The notes under the pieces were generated by a model, which was not told where the DNA came from, ran no database searches, and saw only the letters and a program-made list of their open reading frames with translations. Position numbers and translations under genes: made by a program. Positions 41,495 to 50,257 of a stretch of 64,000 nucleotides of DNA are shown piece after piece. Position 1 is the stretch's first letter, and each line of letters opens with the position of its first letter. This DNA is from Hymenobacter ruricola (GTDB taxonomy: Bacteria; Bacteroidota; Bacteroidia; Cytophagales; Hymenobacteraceae): contig NZ_JADQDM010000002.1 of the NCBI RefSeq assembly GCF_015694525.1, positions 62,001 through 126,000 on the forward strand. Direction: 5' to 3'.

Positions 41495-43387
41495 ATGTCC
41501 CCATTGCTTTTTTCTAATTCCGTGTCCGGCTCCGTACCAGAAGCTCAGGTGCCAAGTGCCGGCCGCGAAGCGCTTTCGCAGCCCGGCGGGCGCTTCTTTT
41601 TACTGGTCGGGCTGGGCTTGCTGGCGTTGTGTGCGGGCTACGCGGCGGCCATCCTGCACAGCACGCCGTGGGCCGAAGCGCGCGGGCTCGACGCCATTTT
41701 CCCCTTTTATGCCTGGCGCACCCGGCCCTTCACCGCCGGGGCGCTGGCGCGGGCCTGGCAGCTGCTAGGGGGCGCGGCCGCTGCGCTGGGCCTCCTGGCA
41801 GCAGGGCTGGCTGCCGGAGCCCCGGGGCGGCAAGAGCTTCGCGCGTTGGCCCGGCAAGGGCGAGCCATGAGGCACTCCTTGGCTCAAACGGCGGCTTCGC
41901 TCACGCCCCGGCAACGGCGCTTGGCCTGGTGGGGGTTCGCCGCACTCACGGTTTTGCGCGCGGGCCTCAGCCTGGCCTCGGTCACGCCTGAATACGACGA
42001 CGCGGCTTCCTACACGCTGTTTGTCAGCCAGGGTTTGTTCGTCACGGCCAGCTACTACCCCATTCCCAACAACCACGTGCTGAGCAATGTCCTGAGCTGG
42101 CTCTTCTATCAGGTGAGCCCCAACTTCTGGTGGACCATGCGCCTGCCGGTGCTGCTGACAACTTCGGCGGCCACGGTGTTGTGGTTTGTGGGTTTCCTGC
42201 GCTGGCGGGTAAAATTCTGGCCGGCGGCGCTGGCGTTGCTGCTGTTCAGCATTTCCAAGCTGAGCATCTATCATTCCTCGGTGGGCCGCGGCTATTGGCT
42301 GCTGACGGCCCTGGCGGGGGTCATGTTTTTCGTAACGCTGGCGTTGGGTGAAAACACCCGGCACCCGCGCGCGGCCTGGGCCTTGTTCATCCTCAGCGGC
42401 GTGCTGGGGGCCTACACGGTGCCCACGTTTGCCGTCGTCATTGCTTCGGCCGGCGCGTGGCTGGCCTGGCAGTTTATCCGGCAAAAAGCCTATGCAAATT
42501 TGCTTCGGCTGCTGACGGCGGGGCTGCTGACCGTGGCGGCCACGCTGCTGCTGTACTCGCCGCTGCTGTTTGTGTCGGGCCCGGCCATCTTCTTTGGCAA
42601 CGGCTTCGTGGCCCCGCGCCCACTTCCGGAATTTGTGGCCGGGCTGCCGGCCTACCTGTGGGAAAACGAAGGCTTTTTGGCGGGTCAGATTAAGGCCGGG
42701 GCTGTGCTCACCATCCTCGGCCTTGCGCTGGCGGCGGTGCTGTGGCGCCGGGCCCGCCGGGGCCAGTTGCCGGCGGCGCAGGCGGCGCCGTGGCTGGGGC
42801 TGGCCCCGGCGGCGCTGTGGTTTTGGGCCTTTCCCTACGCGGTGCTCATGGCTCAGCGCGTGTTTGCGCCCGGCCGCACGCTGCTCTACAAGGCTATCTT
42901 CTTCTTTGTGCTGCTCGCCATGGGGGTCGAATGGTTGCTGGAACGCCCAAAATTCCGTCAGTGGCGAGCCCTGCGGCCCGGGCTTGCCGTGGCGGCACTG
43001 GTTTGGACCGGCTATCAATTCGAGTCCTTGTGGCGCGACAACCGCATTCCCCACCAGCACAACGCCGATTACCACGCCGCTTTTGCCTGGCTGGCCCGCC
43101 AGCCGCGCGGCCCCGTGCTGGTGCCCGAGCCCACCCACAGCATTTTCCTGCGCCTGTACTTCCGCTCCGAGCTGCCGGCCCAGTCCTGGCAGTTGGACGG
43201 CCGCCCCGCGCCCGGCCGGGCTTACCCCTACGTGGTGGCCTTTCCCGACAAGCGCGGCTATTTTCAGCCGAAATTCACCTACGCCCCGGCCTACCGAAAC
43301 CGCGAGGTCGAAATCTACCGGGTGCCGGTGTCAGGGCCGCCGCCCGCCGGCCTGCCGCCTTACTGGTACCTGAACGAAGACCTATAA
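41495..43387 (+). CDS. GT-C type membrane glycosyltransferase (GT39-like), second paralogue
   Basis: Encodes 630 residues. Same plan as its neighbours: two N-terminal helices (LVGLGLLALCAGYAAAIL), a basic loop, then EYDDAASYTLFVSQG (about 166), YYPIPNNHVLSNVLSWLFYQ, WWTMRLPVLL, SSVGRGYWLLT (about 264), more helices, and a C-terminal soluble region with FAWLARQPRGPVLVPEPTHS and VVAFPDKRGYFQPKF. The EYDD acids are the likely catalytic site by analogy with ArnT/PMT proteins. The copy at 43408 is its closest relative here (shared EYDDA, PNNHVLSN, YQVSP, VVAFPxKRG). It begins 77 nt after the first paralogue, suggesting one transcript. Confidence 0.75.
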   Translation: MSPLLFSNSVSGSVPEAQVPSAGREALSQPGGRFFLLVGLGLLALCAGYAAAILHSTPWAEARGLDAIFPFYAWRTRPFTAGALARAWQLLGGAAAALGLLAAGLAAGAPGRQELRALARQGRAMRHSLAQTAASLTPRQRRLAWWGFAALTVLRAGLSLASVTPEYDDAASYTLFVSQGLFVTASYYPIPNNHVLSNVLSWLFYQVSPNFWWTMRLPVLLTTSAATVLWFVGFLRWRVKFWPAALALLLFSISKLSIYHSSVGRGYWLLTALAGVMFFVTLALGENTRHPRAAWALFILSGVLGAYTVPTFAVVIASAGAWLAWQFIRQKAYANLLRLLTAGLLTVAATLLLYSPLLFVSGPAIFFGNGFVAPRPLPEFVAGLPAYLWENEGFLAGQIKAGAVLTILGLALAAVLWRRARRGQLPAAQAAPWLGLAPAALWFWAFPYAVLMAQRVFAPGRTLLYKAIFFFVLLAMGVEWLLERPKFRQWRALRPGLAVAALVWTGYQFESLWRDNRIPHQHNADYHAAFAWLARQPRGPVLVPEPTHSIFLRLYFRSELPAQSWQLDGRPAPGRAYPYVVAFPDKRGYFQPKFTYAPAYRNREVEIYRVPVSGPPPAGLPPYWYLNEDL

Positions 43388-43407
43388 CGGCTGAGCGCTG
43401 CCGCCTG

Positions 43408-45195
43408 ATGATGCCCGCTTGGCCCCGTTTTTTTGCCCTGCTGCTTTCCGCCTTACTGGCTTGCTGCGCCGGCTACGCGGCGGCGGTGCTGTACTCCACC
43501 GAGTTGGCCGGAATACGGGCGGTGTACCATATTTTTCCGTTCAACAACTGGCACCTTAGCGCGTCTACCACCGCCCTATTGCCGATGGTCCGGCAAGGGC
43601 TGGCGGCTGGTTCGCTACTGCTGGCGGGGCTATTTGGTGCTCTGGCGTGGCCGGCGGCAGGCCGTCGCGACGTGGTTGGCTTGCGACTGGAAATCAGCGC
43701 TGCTACAACCGGCTTGCTCCGGGGCTGGCGTGAGTTACGCAACCGGCAAAAGGGCCTGGCAACTGCTTTGCTGACCTTGCTGACCATAGTACGGGTGTAT
43801 TTCAGCTTCGCCAATCCGGAGTACGACGACGCCGTGTCGTACGAGCTATTTGTGAGCAAGGGGCTGGTGGCCACCAGCGCCTATTACCCCCTCCCCAATA
43901 ACCACGTCCTCTCGAACACCGTCAGCATGCTGTTTTACCAGGTTAGCCCTGGTTTTTGGTGGAGCATGCGGCTGCCGGTGCTGCTGCAGAGCACAGCGGC
44001 CACGGTGCTACTGTTTGTGGGTCTGGTGCGCCGCACCCGCTTTCGGGTAGCACTGGTGGCCGTGGGCCTGTTCTGCGGGCTGCAGCTTAGCTTGTACCAC
44101 GCGGGCGTGGGCCGGGGCTACTGGCTGTTTATTCTGCTGGCCGTGGTGGGGTTTTTCAGCACGCTGGAGTTGGGCCGCCCGGGGGGCCGGCACCGGGCCG
44201 CCTGGCTGGGGTTGGTGCTGGCTGGCGTGCTGGGCACCTACACCGTGCCTCCGTTTCTGTACGTGCTGGCCTCGGCGTACTCCTGGCTGGGACTGCGCCT
44301 GCTGCGTCGGCGCGCCTGGGCCGAAGCAGGGCCGCTGGTTGTCGCTGGCCTCGGCACCGTGGCCGGCACCGCGCTGCTGTACGCTCCGCTCATGCTGATT
44401 TCGGGCGGGAAGGCGTTGGTGGCGACTAACAACGTGGGCCCAATGGGACTAGACGCATTCTGGGCAGGCCTGCCAGGCTATCTGTGGCACACCGAAGGCT
44501 TTCTGGCCGGCCAGCGCACCTTGGGCGCCCTGCTAACCCTGCCCGTATTGGCCCTGCTGGCCTGGCTGTGGCGCCACCACCAAACCAACCAACCGGACGA
44601 AGACCGGGCGCACGAATTGCGGCAGGTGGGCGGGCCCGCGCTGTGGTTCATGCTGCTGCCCTACGCGGTTATCCTCGTGCAGCGGGTGTTTCCGCCCGAG
44701 CGCGTGATGCTCTACAAGGCGGCGTTTTTCTTCCTGCTCACGGGCCTGGTCGTGGACTGGGCCCTGGCCCGCTGGTCGGCCAAGGAACTGCCCTGGCTGC
44801 GGCCGGCGCTGGTTGCCCTGGCCGTTCTGTTTGGCACCTACGAAACCTACAGCGTGGTGCGCGTCAATCCGGTGGCGCGCAGCAACGACGCCGCTTATCG
44901 CGCCGGCCTGCACTGGCTGGCCGCCCAGCCGCCGGGCGCCGTGCTGGCGCCCGAAGTAACCCACAACCTGTTCCTGCGCTTTTACGCCCACACCGAGGTC
45001 CGCGAGCGGGCCTGGCACATCGACCACGACCAGCGGCCCGGCATCCGTTACGCTTACGTGGTGGCTTTTCCCGGTAAGCGCGGCTTTTTCCAACCCCTGT
45101 TCCCCTTTCCGCCCGCCTTTCAAAACGCCGAGCTGGAAATCTACCGGGTGCCGGCCACCTACCCGCTCGATTCCAAGTCCTGGCGGCACAACTGA
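43408..45195 (+). CDS. GT-C type membrane glycosyltransferase (GT39-like), third paralogue
   Basis: Encodes 595 residues from the ATG at 43408 (a second ATG follows directly). It keeps EYDDAVSYELFVSKG (about 138), YYPLPNNHVLSNTVSMLFYQ, WWSMRLPVLL, GVGRGYWLFI (about 235), and the C-terminal LHWLAAQPPGAVLAPEVTHN and VVAFPGKRGFFQP. The gap from the second copy is only 20 nt. Tandem duplication followed by divergence is the simplest history. The three could act on successive sugars of one glycan or on different acceptors; no other glycan genes lie beside them. Confidence 0.75.
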   Translation: MMPAWPRFFALLLSALLACCAGYAAAVLYSTELAGIRAVYHIFPFNNWHLSASTTALLPMVRQGLAAGSLLLAGLFGALAWPAAGRRDVVGLRLEISAATTGLLRGWRELRNRQKGLATALLTLLTIVRVYFSFANPEYDDAVSYELFVSKGLVATSAYYPLPNNHVLSNTVSMLFYQVSPGFWWSMRLPVLLQSTAATVLLFVGLVRRTRFRVALVAVGLFCGLQLSLYHAGVGRGYWLFILLAVVGFFSTLELGRPGGRHRAAWLGLVLAGVLGTYTVPPFLYVLASAYSWLGLRLLRRRAWAEAGPLVVAGLGTVAGTALLYAPLMLISGGKALVATNNVGPMGLDAFWAGLPGYLWHTEGFLAGQRTLGALLTLPVLALLAWLWRHHQTNQPDEDRAHELRQVGGPALWFMLLPYAVILVQRVFPPERVMLYKAAFFFLLTGLVVDWALARWSAKELPWLRPALVALAVLFGTYETYSVVRVNPVARSNDAAYRAGLHWLAAQPPGAVLAPEVTHNLFLRFYAHTEVRERAWHIDHDQRPGIRYAYVVAFPGKRGFFQPLFPFPPAFQNAELEIYRVPATYPLDSKSWRHN

Positions 45196-45219
45196 GTCCG
45201 GGCAAAGTTGACTGCCCGG

Positions 45220-45648
45220 CTAGTGCCCGCGCGCCAGCAGGGCAATGCCCGCCACTATCAACACCAGGCCGCCGGCCTGGGGCAGCGTTAGGGTTTCGCG
45301 CAGCAGCGCCAGCCCCAGCAGCGCCGTGAGCAGCACCGAGCCGCCCACAATCACGGGCGTGCCCACCGACGACGGCACCCCGCGCTGAAATACCACAAAC
45401 GTCAGAATTTCGGCCAGCCCCACGCCCAGGCCCGCCACCGCCGCCAGCCCCAGGCCCTTGCCCGTGACGGCCAGCGGCTGGCCCTGCAGCTTCAGTTTCA
45501 GCAGCCACGCGGCGCCGAGGGCAGCAGCCACCAACTGCAGCACCACCGCGCCCACGGCCGGCGGCAGGTAGTCAGAAGCCAGTTTAATGAAAAAGTTGTA
45601 GAGCGCCAGACACAGGGCCGTGAGCAGGGCGAGTGGAAGCCAATTCAT
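45220..45648 (-). CDS. small EamA/DMT-type membrane transporter
   Basis: Encodes 142 residues with about five membrane helices: WLPLALLTALCLALYNFFIK at the start, PPAVGAVVLQLVAAALGAAW, and at the end VIVGGSVLLTALLGLALLRE then LTLPQAGGLVLIVAGIALL. This is a single EamA half-domain, as in small DMT proteins that work as dimers. The substrate is unknown. It converges with the GT-C cluster (24 nt between stops) and is the last of the gpsA transcript direction. Confidence 0.8.
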   Translation of the reverse strand: MNWLPLALLTALCLALYNFFIKLASDYLPPAVGAVVLQLVAAALGAAWLLKLKLQGQPLAVTGKGLGLAAVAGLGVGLAEILTFVVFQRGVPSSVGTPVIVGGSVLLTALLGLALLRETLTLPQAGGLVLIVAGIALLARGH

Positions 45649-45694
45649 GGGCAGCGCGTGGAGCGTCTTTGTTAATTATCAGAATTTCAAAGCA

Positions 45695-46006
45695 TTATTT
45701 ATCTGTATCCCAACTGTAATACCGACGAGGATGCCCCTGCGTTTTGTAATGCTTTTGCACCAGATGTTGCAGGCCGTAACCGTATACCAGAAACGTAAGG
45801 AAAAGAAAGAAGCCAGGTAGCAGCACCCGCCACGGTGTATTGCTGGTAAGCGAAGCCCGAAGGCAAATGATGGCTAACCCTAGCCAAAGTACTAGCGCAG
45901 CACAAGCCATAACCGGAGCCAAACCAGTTATCAGGCTGACGTGAGTGCCCAGCAAGGCCAACAACAGCGCCACCCCAATTGCCGCGCCGGCCAAAAACAC
46001 CCTCAC
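45695..46006 (-). CDS. small membrane protein translationally coupled to gpsA
   Basis: Encodes 103 residues from a GTG at 46006 that overlaps the gpsA TGA (GTGA). Three hydrophobic helices are visible: AGAAIGVALLLALLG, VMACAALVLWLGLAIICL and LLPGFFLFLTFLVYGYG, then a basic tail (KHYKTQGHPRRYYSWDTDK). The family is not recognised. The coupling suggests a link to glycerolipid synthesis or simply economy of space. Confidence 0.6.
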   Translation of the reverse strand: MRVFLAGAAIGVALLLALLGTHVSLITGLAPVMACAALVLWLGLAIICLRASLTSNTPWRVLLPGFFLFLTFLVYGYGLQHLVQKHYKTQGHPRRYYSWDTDK

Positions 46007-46992
46007 CGCAGCTTCTCCTTCAAAATCTCCAGTTCCACGGCCGGCGAAATCCGCTCGTACAGGATGTTATACGCCGCTTCGGTGATGGGCATGTTCACTT
46101 TCAGCTTCTTGTTGAGCTCGTGAATGGACTTCACGGCGTAGTAGCCCTCGGCCACCATGTTCATTTCGAGCTGGGCCGATTTCACGGAGTAGCCGCGGCC
46201 CACCATGCTGCCAAACGTGCGGTTGCGCGAAAACTGCGAATACGCCGTCACCAGCAAATCGCCGAGGTAAGCCGAGGCCGACAAATCGCGCGGCTGCGGG
46301 TTGATGGCCTGCAAAAAGCGCCGGATTTCCTGCACCGCGTTGCTCACCAGCACCGCCAGGAAGTTGTCGCCGTAGCCCAGGCCGTGCGCAATGCCGCCGG
46401 TGAGGGCGATGATGTTTTTCATCACGGCGCAGTACTCGATGCCGTCGAGGTCGGCGGCCGGGTGGGCGCTCACGAAGCGGTTGCGCAGCAGCTCGCAAAA
46501 CTCCAGCGCCAGGCCCGCATCAGGCGAGCCGATGGTGAGGTAGCTCTGCTTTTCCAGGGCCACTTCCTCGGCGTGGCAGGGCCCGGCGATGACGCCCAGC
46601 TGGTGCCGGCCCAGCCGAAACCGCTCGGCCACGTAATCGGTCACGAGCTGGTTTTTGCCCGGAATCATGCCCTTGATGGCCGACACCACGCGCTTGTGCT
46701 TCAGCGCGTCGCGGTCCAGCTTGTCCAGCACCGGCTGCACGAAGGCGGCGGGCACGGCCAGCACCAGCCAGTCGGCCTCTTCGATGGCGTCTTCCAGGTC
46801 GGTGGTGGGGTACACGCGGTTCAGGTCGAACTGCACGGCCGAGAGGTAGCGCGGGTTGTGGCGGGTGCGCAGCAGGTGCTGCACGTCGTCCTTCGAGCGC
46901 AGCCACCAGTCGAGCCGGGCGCCGTTTTCGCTCAGGATTTTGGTCAGCGCAGTGGCCCAGGAGCCGCCGCCGAGCATGGCAATTTTTTCCAA
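46003..46992 (-). CDS. gpsA: glycerol-3-phosphate dehydrogenase [NAD(P)+]
   Basis: Encodes 329 residues from a TTG at 46992 (MEKIAMLGGGSWATALTK). An upstream ATG at 47067 would add 25 residues that run into the 35-bp inverted repeat, so it is rejected. GpsA reduces dihydroxyacetone phosphate to sn-glycerol 3-phosphate, the backbone of phospholipids. Seen: Rossmann motif LGGGSWATAL, VSAIKGMIPG, IAGPCHAEEVAL, CAVMKNIIALTGGIAHGLG with the catalytic Lys, and RNRTFGSMVGRG. Cytoplasmic. Confidence 0.95.
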   Translation of the reverse strand: MEKIAMLGGGSWATALTKILSENGARLDWWLRSKDDVQHLLRTRHNPRYLSAVQFDLNRVYPTTDLEDAIEEADWLVLAVPAAFVQPVLDKLDRDALKHKRVVSAIKGMIPGKNQLVTDYVAERFRLGRHQLGVIAGPCHAEEVALEKQSYLTIGSPDAGLALEFCELLRNRFVSAHPAADLDGIEYCAVMKNIIALTGGIAHGLGYGDNFLAVLVSNAVQEIRRFLQAINPQPRDLSASAYLGDLLVTAYSQFSRNRTFGSMVGRGYSVKSAQLEMNMVAEGYYAVKSIHELNKKLKVNMPITEAAYNILYERISPAVELEILKEKLR

Positions 46993-47024
46993 GTGGGTGG
47001 GAGTTGAAGATAGTATTAGGAAAG

Positions 47025-47127
47025 CCAGAACGTCAGGCAGAGCGAAAGCGAAACATCTTGCCCGCACCAGTAATTAGATTACTTCCGCAGTAAAGATGCT
47101 TCGCTTTCGCTCTGCCTGACGTTCTGG
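47025..47127. repeat. 35-bp inverted repeat (34/35 identity), REP/BIME-like
   Basis: The left arm 47025-47059 begins CCAGAACGTCAGGCAGAGCG and the right arm 47093-47127 ends GCTCTGCCTGACGTTCTGG; they are reverse complements except one base. The 33-bp spacer is A/T-richer. It lies between the stop of the MFP gene and gpsA. The form and intergenic position resemble dispersed palindromic repeats mobilised by RAYT transposases; only one copy is present in this window. Confidence 0.85.
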
Positions 47128-47154
47128 GCGGCCAGTCAGCCAGTCGGACCCGGC

Positions 47155-48549
47155 TTATTTGCCCTCGTCCGCGTCTTCTTTCAGGGCTTCTTTGTTGAGG
47201 CTTTTTTCGTCTTTGATGTCCACTGCGGCTTTGTCCTTTAGGGTTTTGGCCACGGCGCGGAAAGGGCCGCTCACCACCTGGTCGCCGGCTTTCACGCCGC
47301 TCAAAATCTCGATGTTCTGGAAGTCGCTGATGCCCGTTTTCACCGGCGTCAGCACCGCTTTCCCGTCGCGCACCACGAACACCACTTCCTGAATCTCCGC
47401 TTTCGGCGGCGCTTTTTCGTCGGCCGTCACGGCCGCGGCGCGGCCGCGGTCGGCATCCTTCGCCTCGTTCTTGAGGGCCGCGGAATCGGAGCGGGTGGTC
47501 ACGGCGGCCAGCGGCACGCTCAGCACGCCCCCCTTGCGGTCGGTGATGATGTCGACTGAGGCCGTCATGCCCGGGCGGAACGGCACGATGGTCTGGCCCC
47601 GCACGGTGCGCACCAGGTGCTTGTAGCTTTCGGGCAGCAGGCGAATGCGCACCTCAAACTCGGTCACGGCTTCGGCCGTCAGGGCGTCCTTGGCAGTGTT
47701 GGCAATGTTGGTCACGAGGCCGCGGAACTTCTCGTCCTTGCTGCTGTAGGCGTCCACTTCCACTTCCACCGAGTCGCCGATGCTCACGTTGTTCACGTCG
47801 TTCTCGTTCACGTTCACGCGCACCTCCATGTTGTTGAGGTTGGCAATGCGCATGATTTCGGTGCCCGTCATCTGAACCGTGCCCAGCACCCGCTCGCCTT
47901 TCTTCACATTCAGCTTGCTCACCGTGCCGCTCACGGGGGCGTAAATAGTGGTTTTGTCCAGGTTTTTGCGGGCCTCTTCCAGCGAGGCCGACGCCGCGTT
48001 GACGGTGCTTTGCGACGCCCGGATTTGCTGGCGGGCGCTGTTGATTTCCTCCTGTGAGGCGTTGTAGGCGGCCTGGCTGGCTTCGTAGTCAGACTGCGAA
48101 ATCACTTTTTGCTTGTACAGCGAGGCGTTGCGGCGGTAGGTCAGCTCTGTTTGCTTGGCCGAAGCCAGCAGTTGCTGCAGGCGGGCCTGAGCCTGGGCCA
48201 CGTTGGCGCGCTGGGTGCCCACCTGGGCGCTTTGCATGGCCACCTGGGCCTGGTAGTTATCGGGCCGGATGCGCAGCAGCAATTGTCCTTTGCGCACGGA
48301 GTCGCCCTCCTGCACGTACAGTTCGGTGATTTCGCCCGACACGTCCGGCGAGATTTTCACTTCGGTTTCGGGCTGCACCTTGCCCGAGGCGCTGACCTTC
48401 TCCACAATGGTGGCGGGCCCGGCCTTCGACACCAGCACTTCCACGCCGGTGGTCTTGCCCACCAGGCCTTTTTTCTTCGCCACGGAGTAGCCCACTAGCA
48501 GCAGCACCACCACACCCAGCAGAATGTACAGTAAACGGTTGTTTTTCAT
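47155..48549 (-). CDS. efflux periplasmic adaptor (HlyD/AcrA/MacA-type MFP)
   Basis: Encodes 464 residues. An N-terminal membrane anchor (LLYILLGVVVLLLVGYSV) is followed by a lipoyl/barrel-sandwich part (VSASGKVQPETEVKISPDVS, LYVQEGDSVRKGQLLLRI), a long alpha-hairpin coiled coil (about 95-205), the second lipoyl half (TTIYAPVSGTVSKLNVKKGE), and beta-barrel and proximal domains. The tail is charged (KDEKSLNKEALKEDADEGK). It links an inner-membrane pump to TolC. The long hairpin fits MacA-like adaptors of ABC pumps, yet no pump gene adjoins. Follows the tolC-like gene by 86 nt. Confidence 0.9.
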   Translation of the reverse strand: MKNNRLLYILLGVVVLLLVGYSVAKKKGLVGKTTGVEVLVSKAGPATIVEKVSASGKVQPETEVKISPDVSGEITELYVQEGDSVRKGQLLLRIRPDNYQAQVAMQSAQVGTQRANVAQAQARLQQLLASAKQTELTYRRNASLYKQKVISQSDYEASQAAYNASQEEINSARQQIRASQSTVNAASASLEEARKNLDKTTIYAPVSGTVSKLNVKKGERVLGTVQMTGTEIMRIANLNNMEVRVNVNENDVNNVSIGDSVEVEVDAYSSKDEKFRGLVTNIANTAKDALTAEAVTEFEVRIRLLPESYKHLVRTVRGQTIVPFRPGMTASVDIITDRKGGVLSVPLAAVTTRSDSAALKNEAKDADRGRAAAVTADEKAPPKAEIQEVVFVVRDGKAVLTPVKTGISDFQNIEILSGVKAGDQVVSGPFRAVAKTLKDKAAVDIKDEKSLNKEALKEDADEGK

Positions 48550-48635
48550 GAAAGCGTAATCAGTTCAGTGTAGGTATTTAAATTGCAGAAAGGTGAGGCG
48601 CGCCGGGGCCGCCGCGCAGGCGGCCCGGTCCGTTC

Positions 48636-50171
48636 TTACAGCGCCAGCGGCTTGCCCTGATAAAAATCGAGCACCTTGCGCCGGAAAATGAAGCTGTACT
48701 TGGCCTGAATGCGGTTGGACTCGGCAAAATTCAGGTTGTTTTTGGCAATGTTGAACTCCGTACCGTTCAGCAGGCCGTTGTTGAAGCGGATTTCCGAATT
48801 GCGCTGCGTGAGGGTGAGCGCGGCCACCTGGCGCTTGGCGGCGGCGTACTGCAACTGCGCGGCGCGGGCGTCGGCGTAGGCCTGCTCGATGCTCTGGCGC
48901 AGGGTGAGGCGGGCCTGCTCGGCGCGCACCACCTGCGCCTGCTCGTTGATGATGGCCCGCTGCACGCCGGTGCGCACCTGCAAGCCGTTGAGAATCGGAA
49001 TGTTGAGCTGGAACTGCACCTGCTGGCCCAGGTTCTGGTTCAACTGGTCCCAAAAGCCCTGCGGCAGGTTGACGATGTTGCGCTGGTAAGTGGTCACGCT
49101 AAGCGGAACCTGCACGCCGCCGTTGTCCACAAAAAACGTGGTGCGCCGCGCCGTCGAGTCATTGCCAATCGACGTGACCGTGCGCACCGACGAGTAGCCC
49201 GAAAACACCTGCCCCGTCAGGGCCAGGCGCGGGTAGTAGCCGCCGCGGGCCAGGTCGGTGCCCCGGCGGGCGCTTTGCACCCGCAGCTCCGCCGCCCGAA
49301 TCTCGGGCAGGGTGCTGGCCGCCGTTTGGTAGGTGGCGTTCAAATCCAGCGCCAGGGTGCTTTCTTCGTCGGGGTCGGGCAATTGGGGCACGGCAATGGC
49401 AAAGCCGCCCGCGTTGGCCGGGTCGATGTTCATGAGCTGCAGCAGCGACAGCCGCGCCAGGTCGGCCTGGTTCTGGGCTGTCACCACGTTCAGCTCGTCG
49501 GTGGCCAGCTGCGACTGGCCGTCGAGCAAGGTGCTTTCGGGAATGCTGCCGGCCTTCAGCAGAATCCTGGTGCGGGCAATCTGCTCCTGGTCGCTGGCCA
49601 CGCGGGTTTGGTTGGCGCGCACCAGCTCCTGGGCCAGCACCAGCTGCAAAAACGCCGACGCCACGTTCAGGCTCAGGTCGTTGCGGGCTTTTTCGATGTC
49701 GGCCAGGCTGGCTTTGTAGTCCAGGTCATTACGTTTGATGGTATTGCGCAGCTGAAAGCCCTGAAACAGGGTGAGTTGCGCAACGCCCGCGAAGTTGTTG
49801 GCCCGCACGGTATTGCTCTGGAACTCATAGGTGAGCGGGTTCACGCTCGTGCCGTATTGCCACGACTGCGAGCCGCTCAGGTTGGCCGAGGGCAGCAGGG
49901 CGGCGCGGCTTTGGCGCAGCACCTGTTGGTTGTTTTGGGCCTGGAGCTCGCTCAGGCGCACGTTCAGGTTGTGGGCCAGGGCGTAGTCCACGGCGCTTTG
50001 CAGCGTCCAGGGGCCGGTGGGCAGGGCCTGGGCCGTGCCGCTGGGCGCGGCCGCGGGCGGCGAGCCTGGCACGGCCGGGGTTTGGGCCTGCGCGGCCGGC
50101 GCCAGCGCCAGCGCCAAGCCGGCCAGTAGTAGCCGTCGCTTCAGGGAAGCGGAAGTAGTCCGTTGTTTCAT
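48636..50171 (-). CDS. TolC-family outer-membrane efflux channel
   Basis: Encodes 511 residues from the ATG at 50171, which opens a signal peptide (LLLAGLALALAPAAQAQ). Two OEP repeats are visible: WTLQSAVDYALAHNLNVRLS with ARNDLSLNVASAFLQLVLAQ in the first, and LQVRTGVQRAIINEQAQVVR with TLRQSIEQAYADARAAQLQY in the second. It forms a trimeric outer-membrane and periplasmic tunnel. A TACTTTTC element 6 nt upstream of the ATG is a near match to the -7 motif. It heads a two-gene unit with the MFP gene. Confidence 0.93.
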   Translation of the reverse strand: MKQRTTSASLKRRLLLAGLALALAPAAQAQTPAVPGSPPAAAPSGTAQALPTGPWTLQSAVDYALAHNLNVRLSELQAQNNQQVLRQSRAALLPSANLSGSQSWQYGTSVNPLTYEFQSNTVRANNFAGVAQLTLFQGFQLRNTIKRNDLDYKASLADIEKARNDLSLNVASAFLQLVLAQELVRANQTRVASDQEQIARTRILLKAGSIPESTLLDGQSQLATDELNVVTAQNQADLARLSLLQLMNIDPANAGGFAIAVPQLPDPDEESTLALDLNATYQTAASTLPEIRAAELRVQSARRGTDLARGGYYPRLALTGQVFSGYSSVRTVTSIGNDSTARRTTFFVDNGGVQVPLSVTTYQRNIVNLPQGFWDQLNQNLGQQVQFQLNIPILNGLQVRTGVQRAIINEQAQVVRAEQARLTLRQSIEQAYADARAAQLQYAAAKRQVAALTLTQRNSEIRFNNGLLNGTEFNIAKNNLNFAESNRIQAKYSFIFRRKVLDFYQGKPLAL

Positions 50172-50257
50172 CTTGCAGAAAAGTAGTGTCTCGGGAATGG
50201 CGGTAGCAGTAAACAGTGACGTAATCGGCAATTCGCAATTTTTATTACTCAGCCGTC

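Noticed and set aside
46993..47067. N-terminal extension of gpsA from an upstream ATG
   Set aside because: It would translate the inverted-repeat arm; the Rossmann motif begins correctly from the TTG at 46992.
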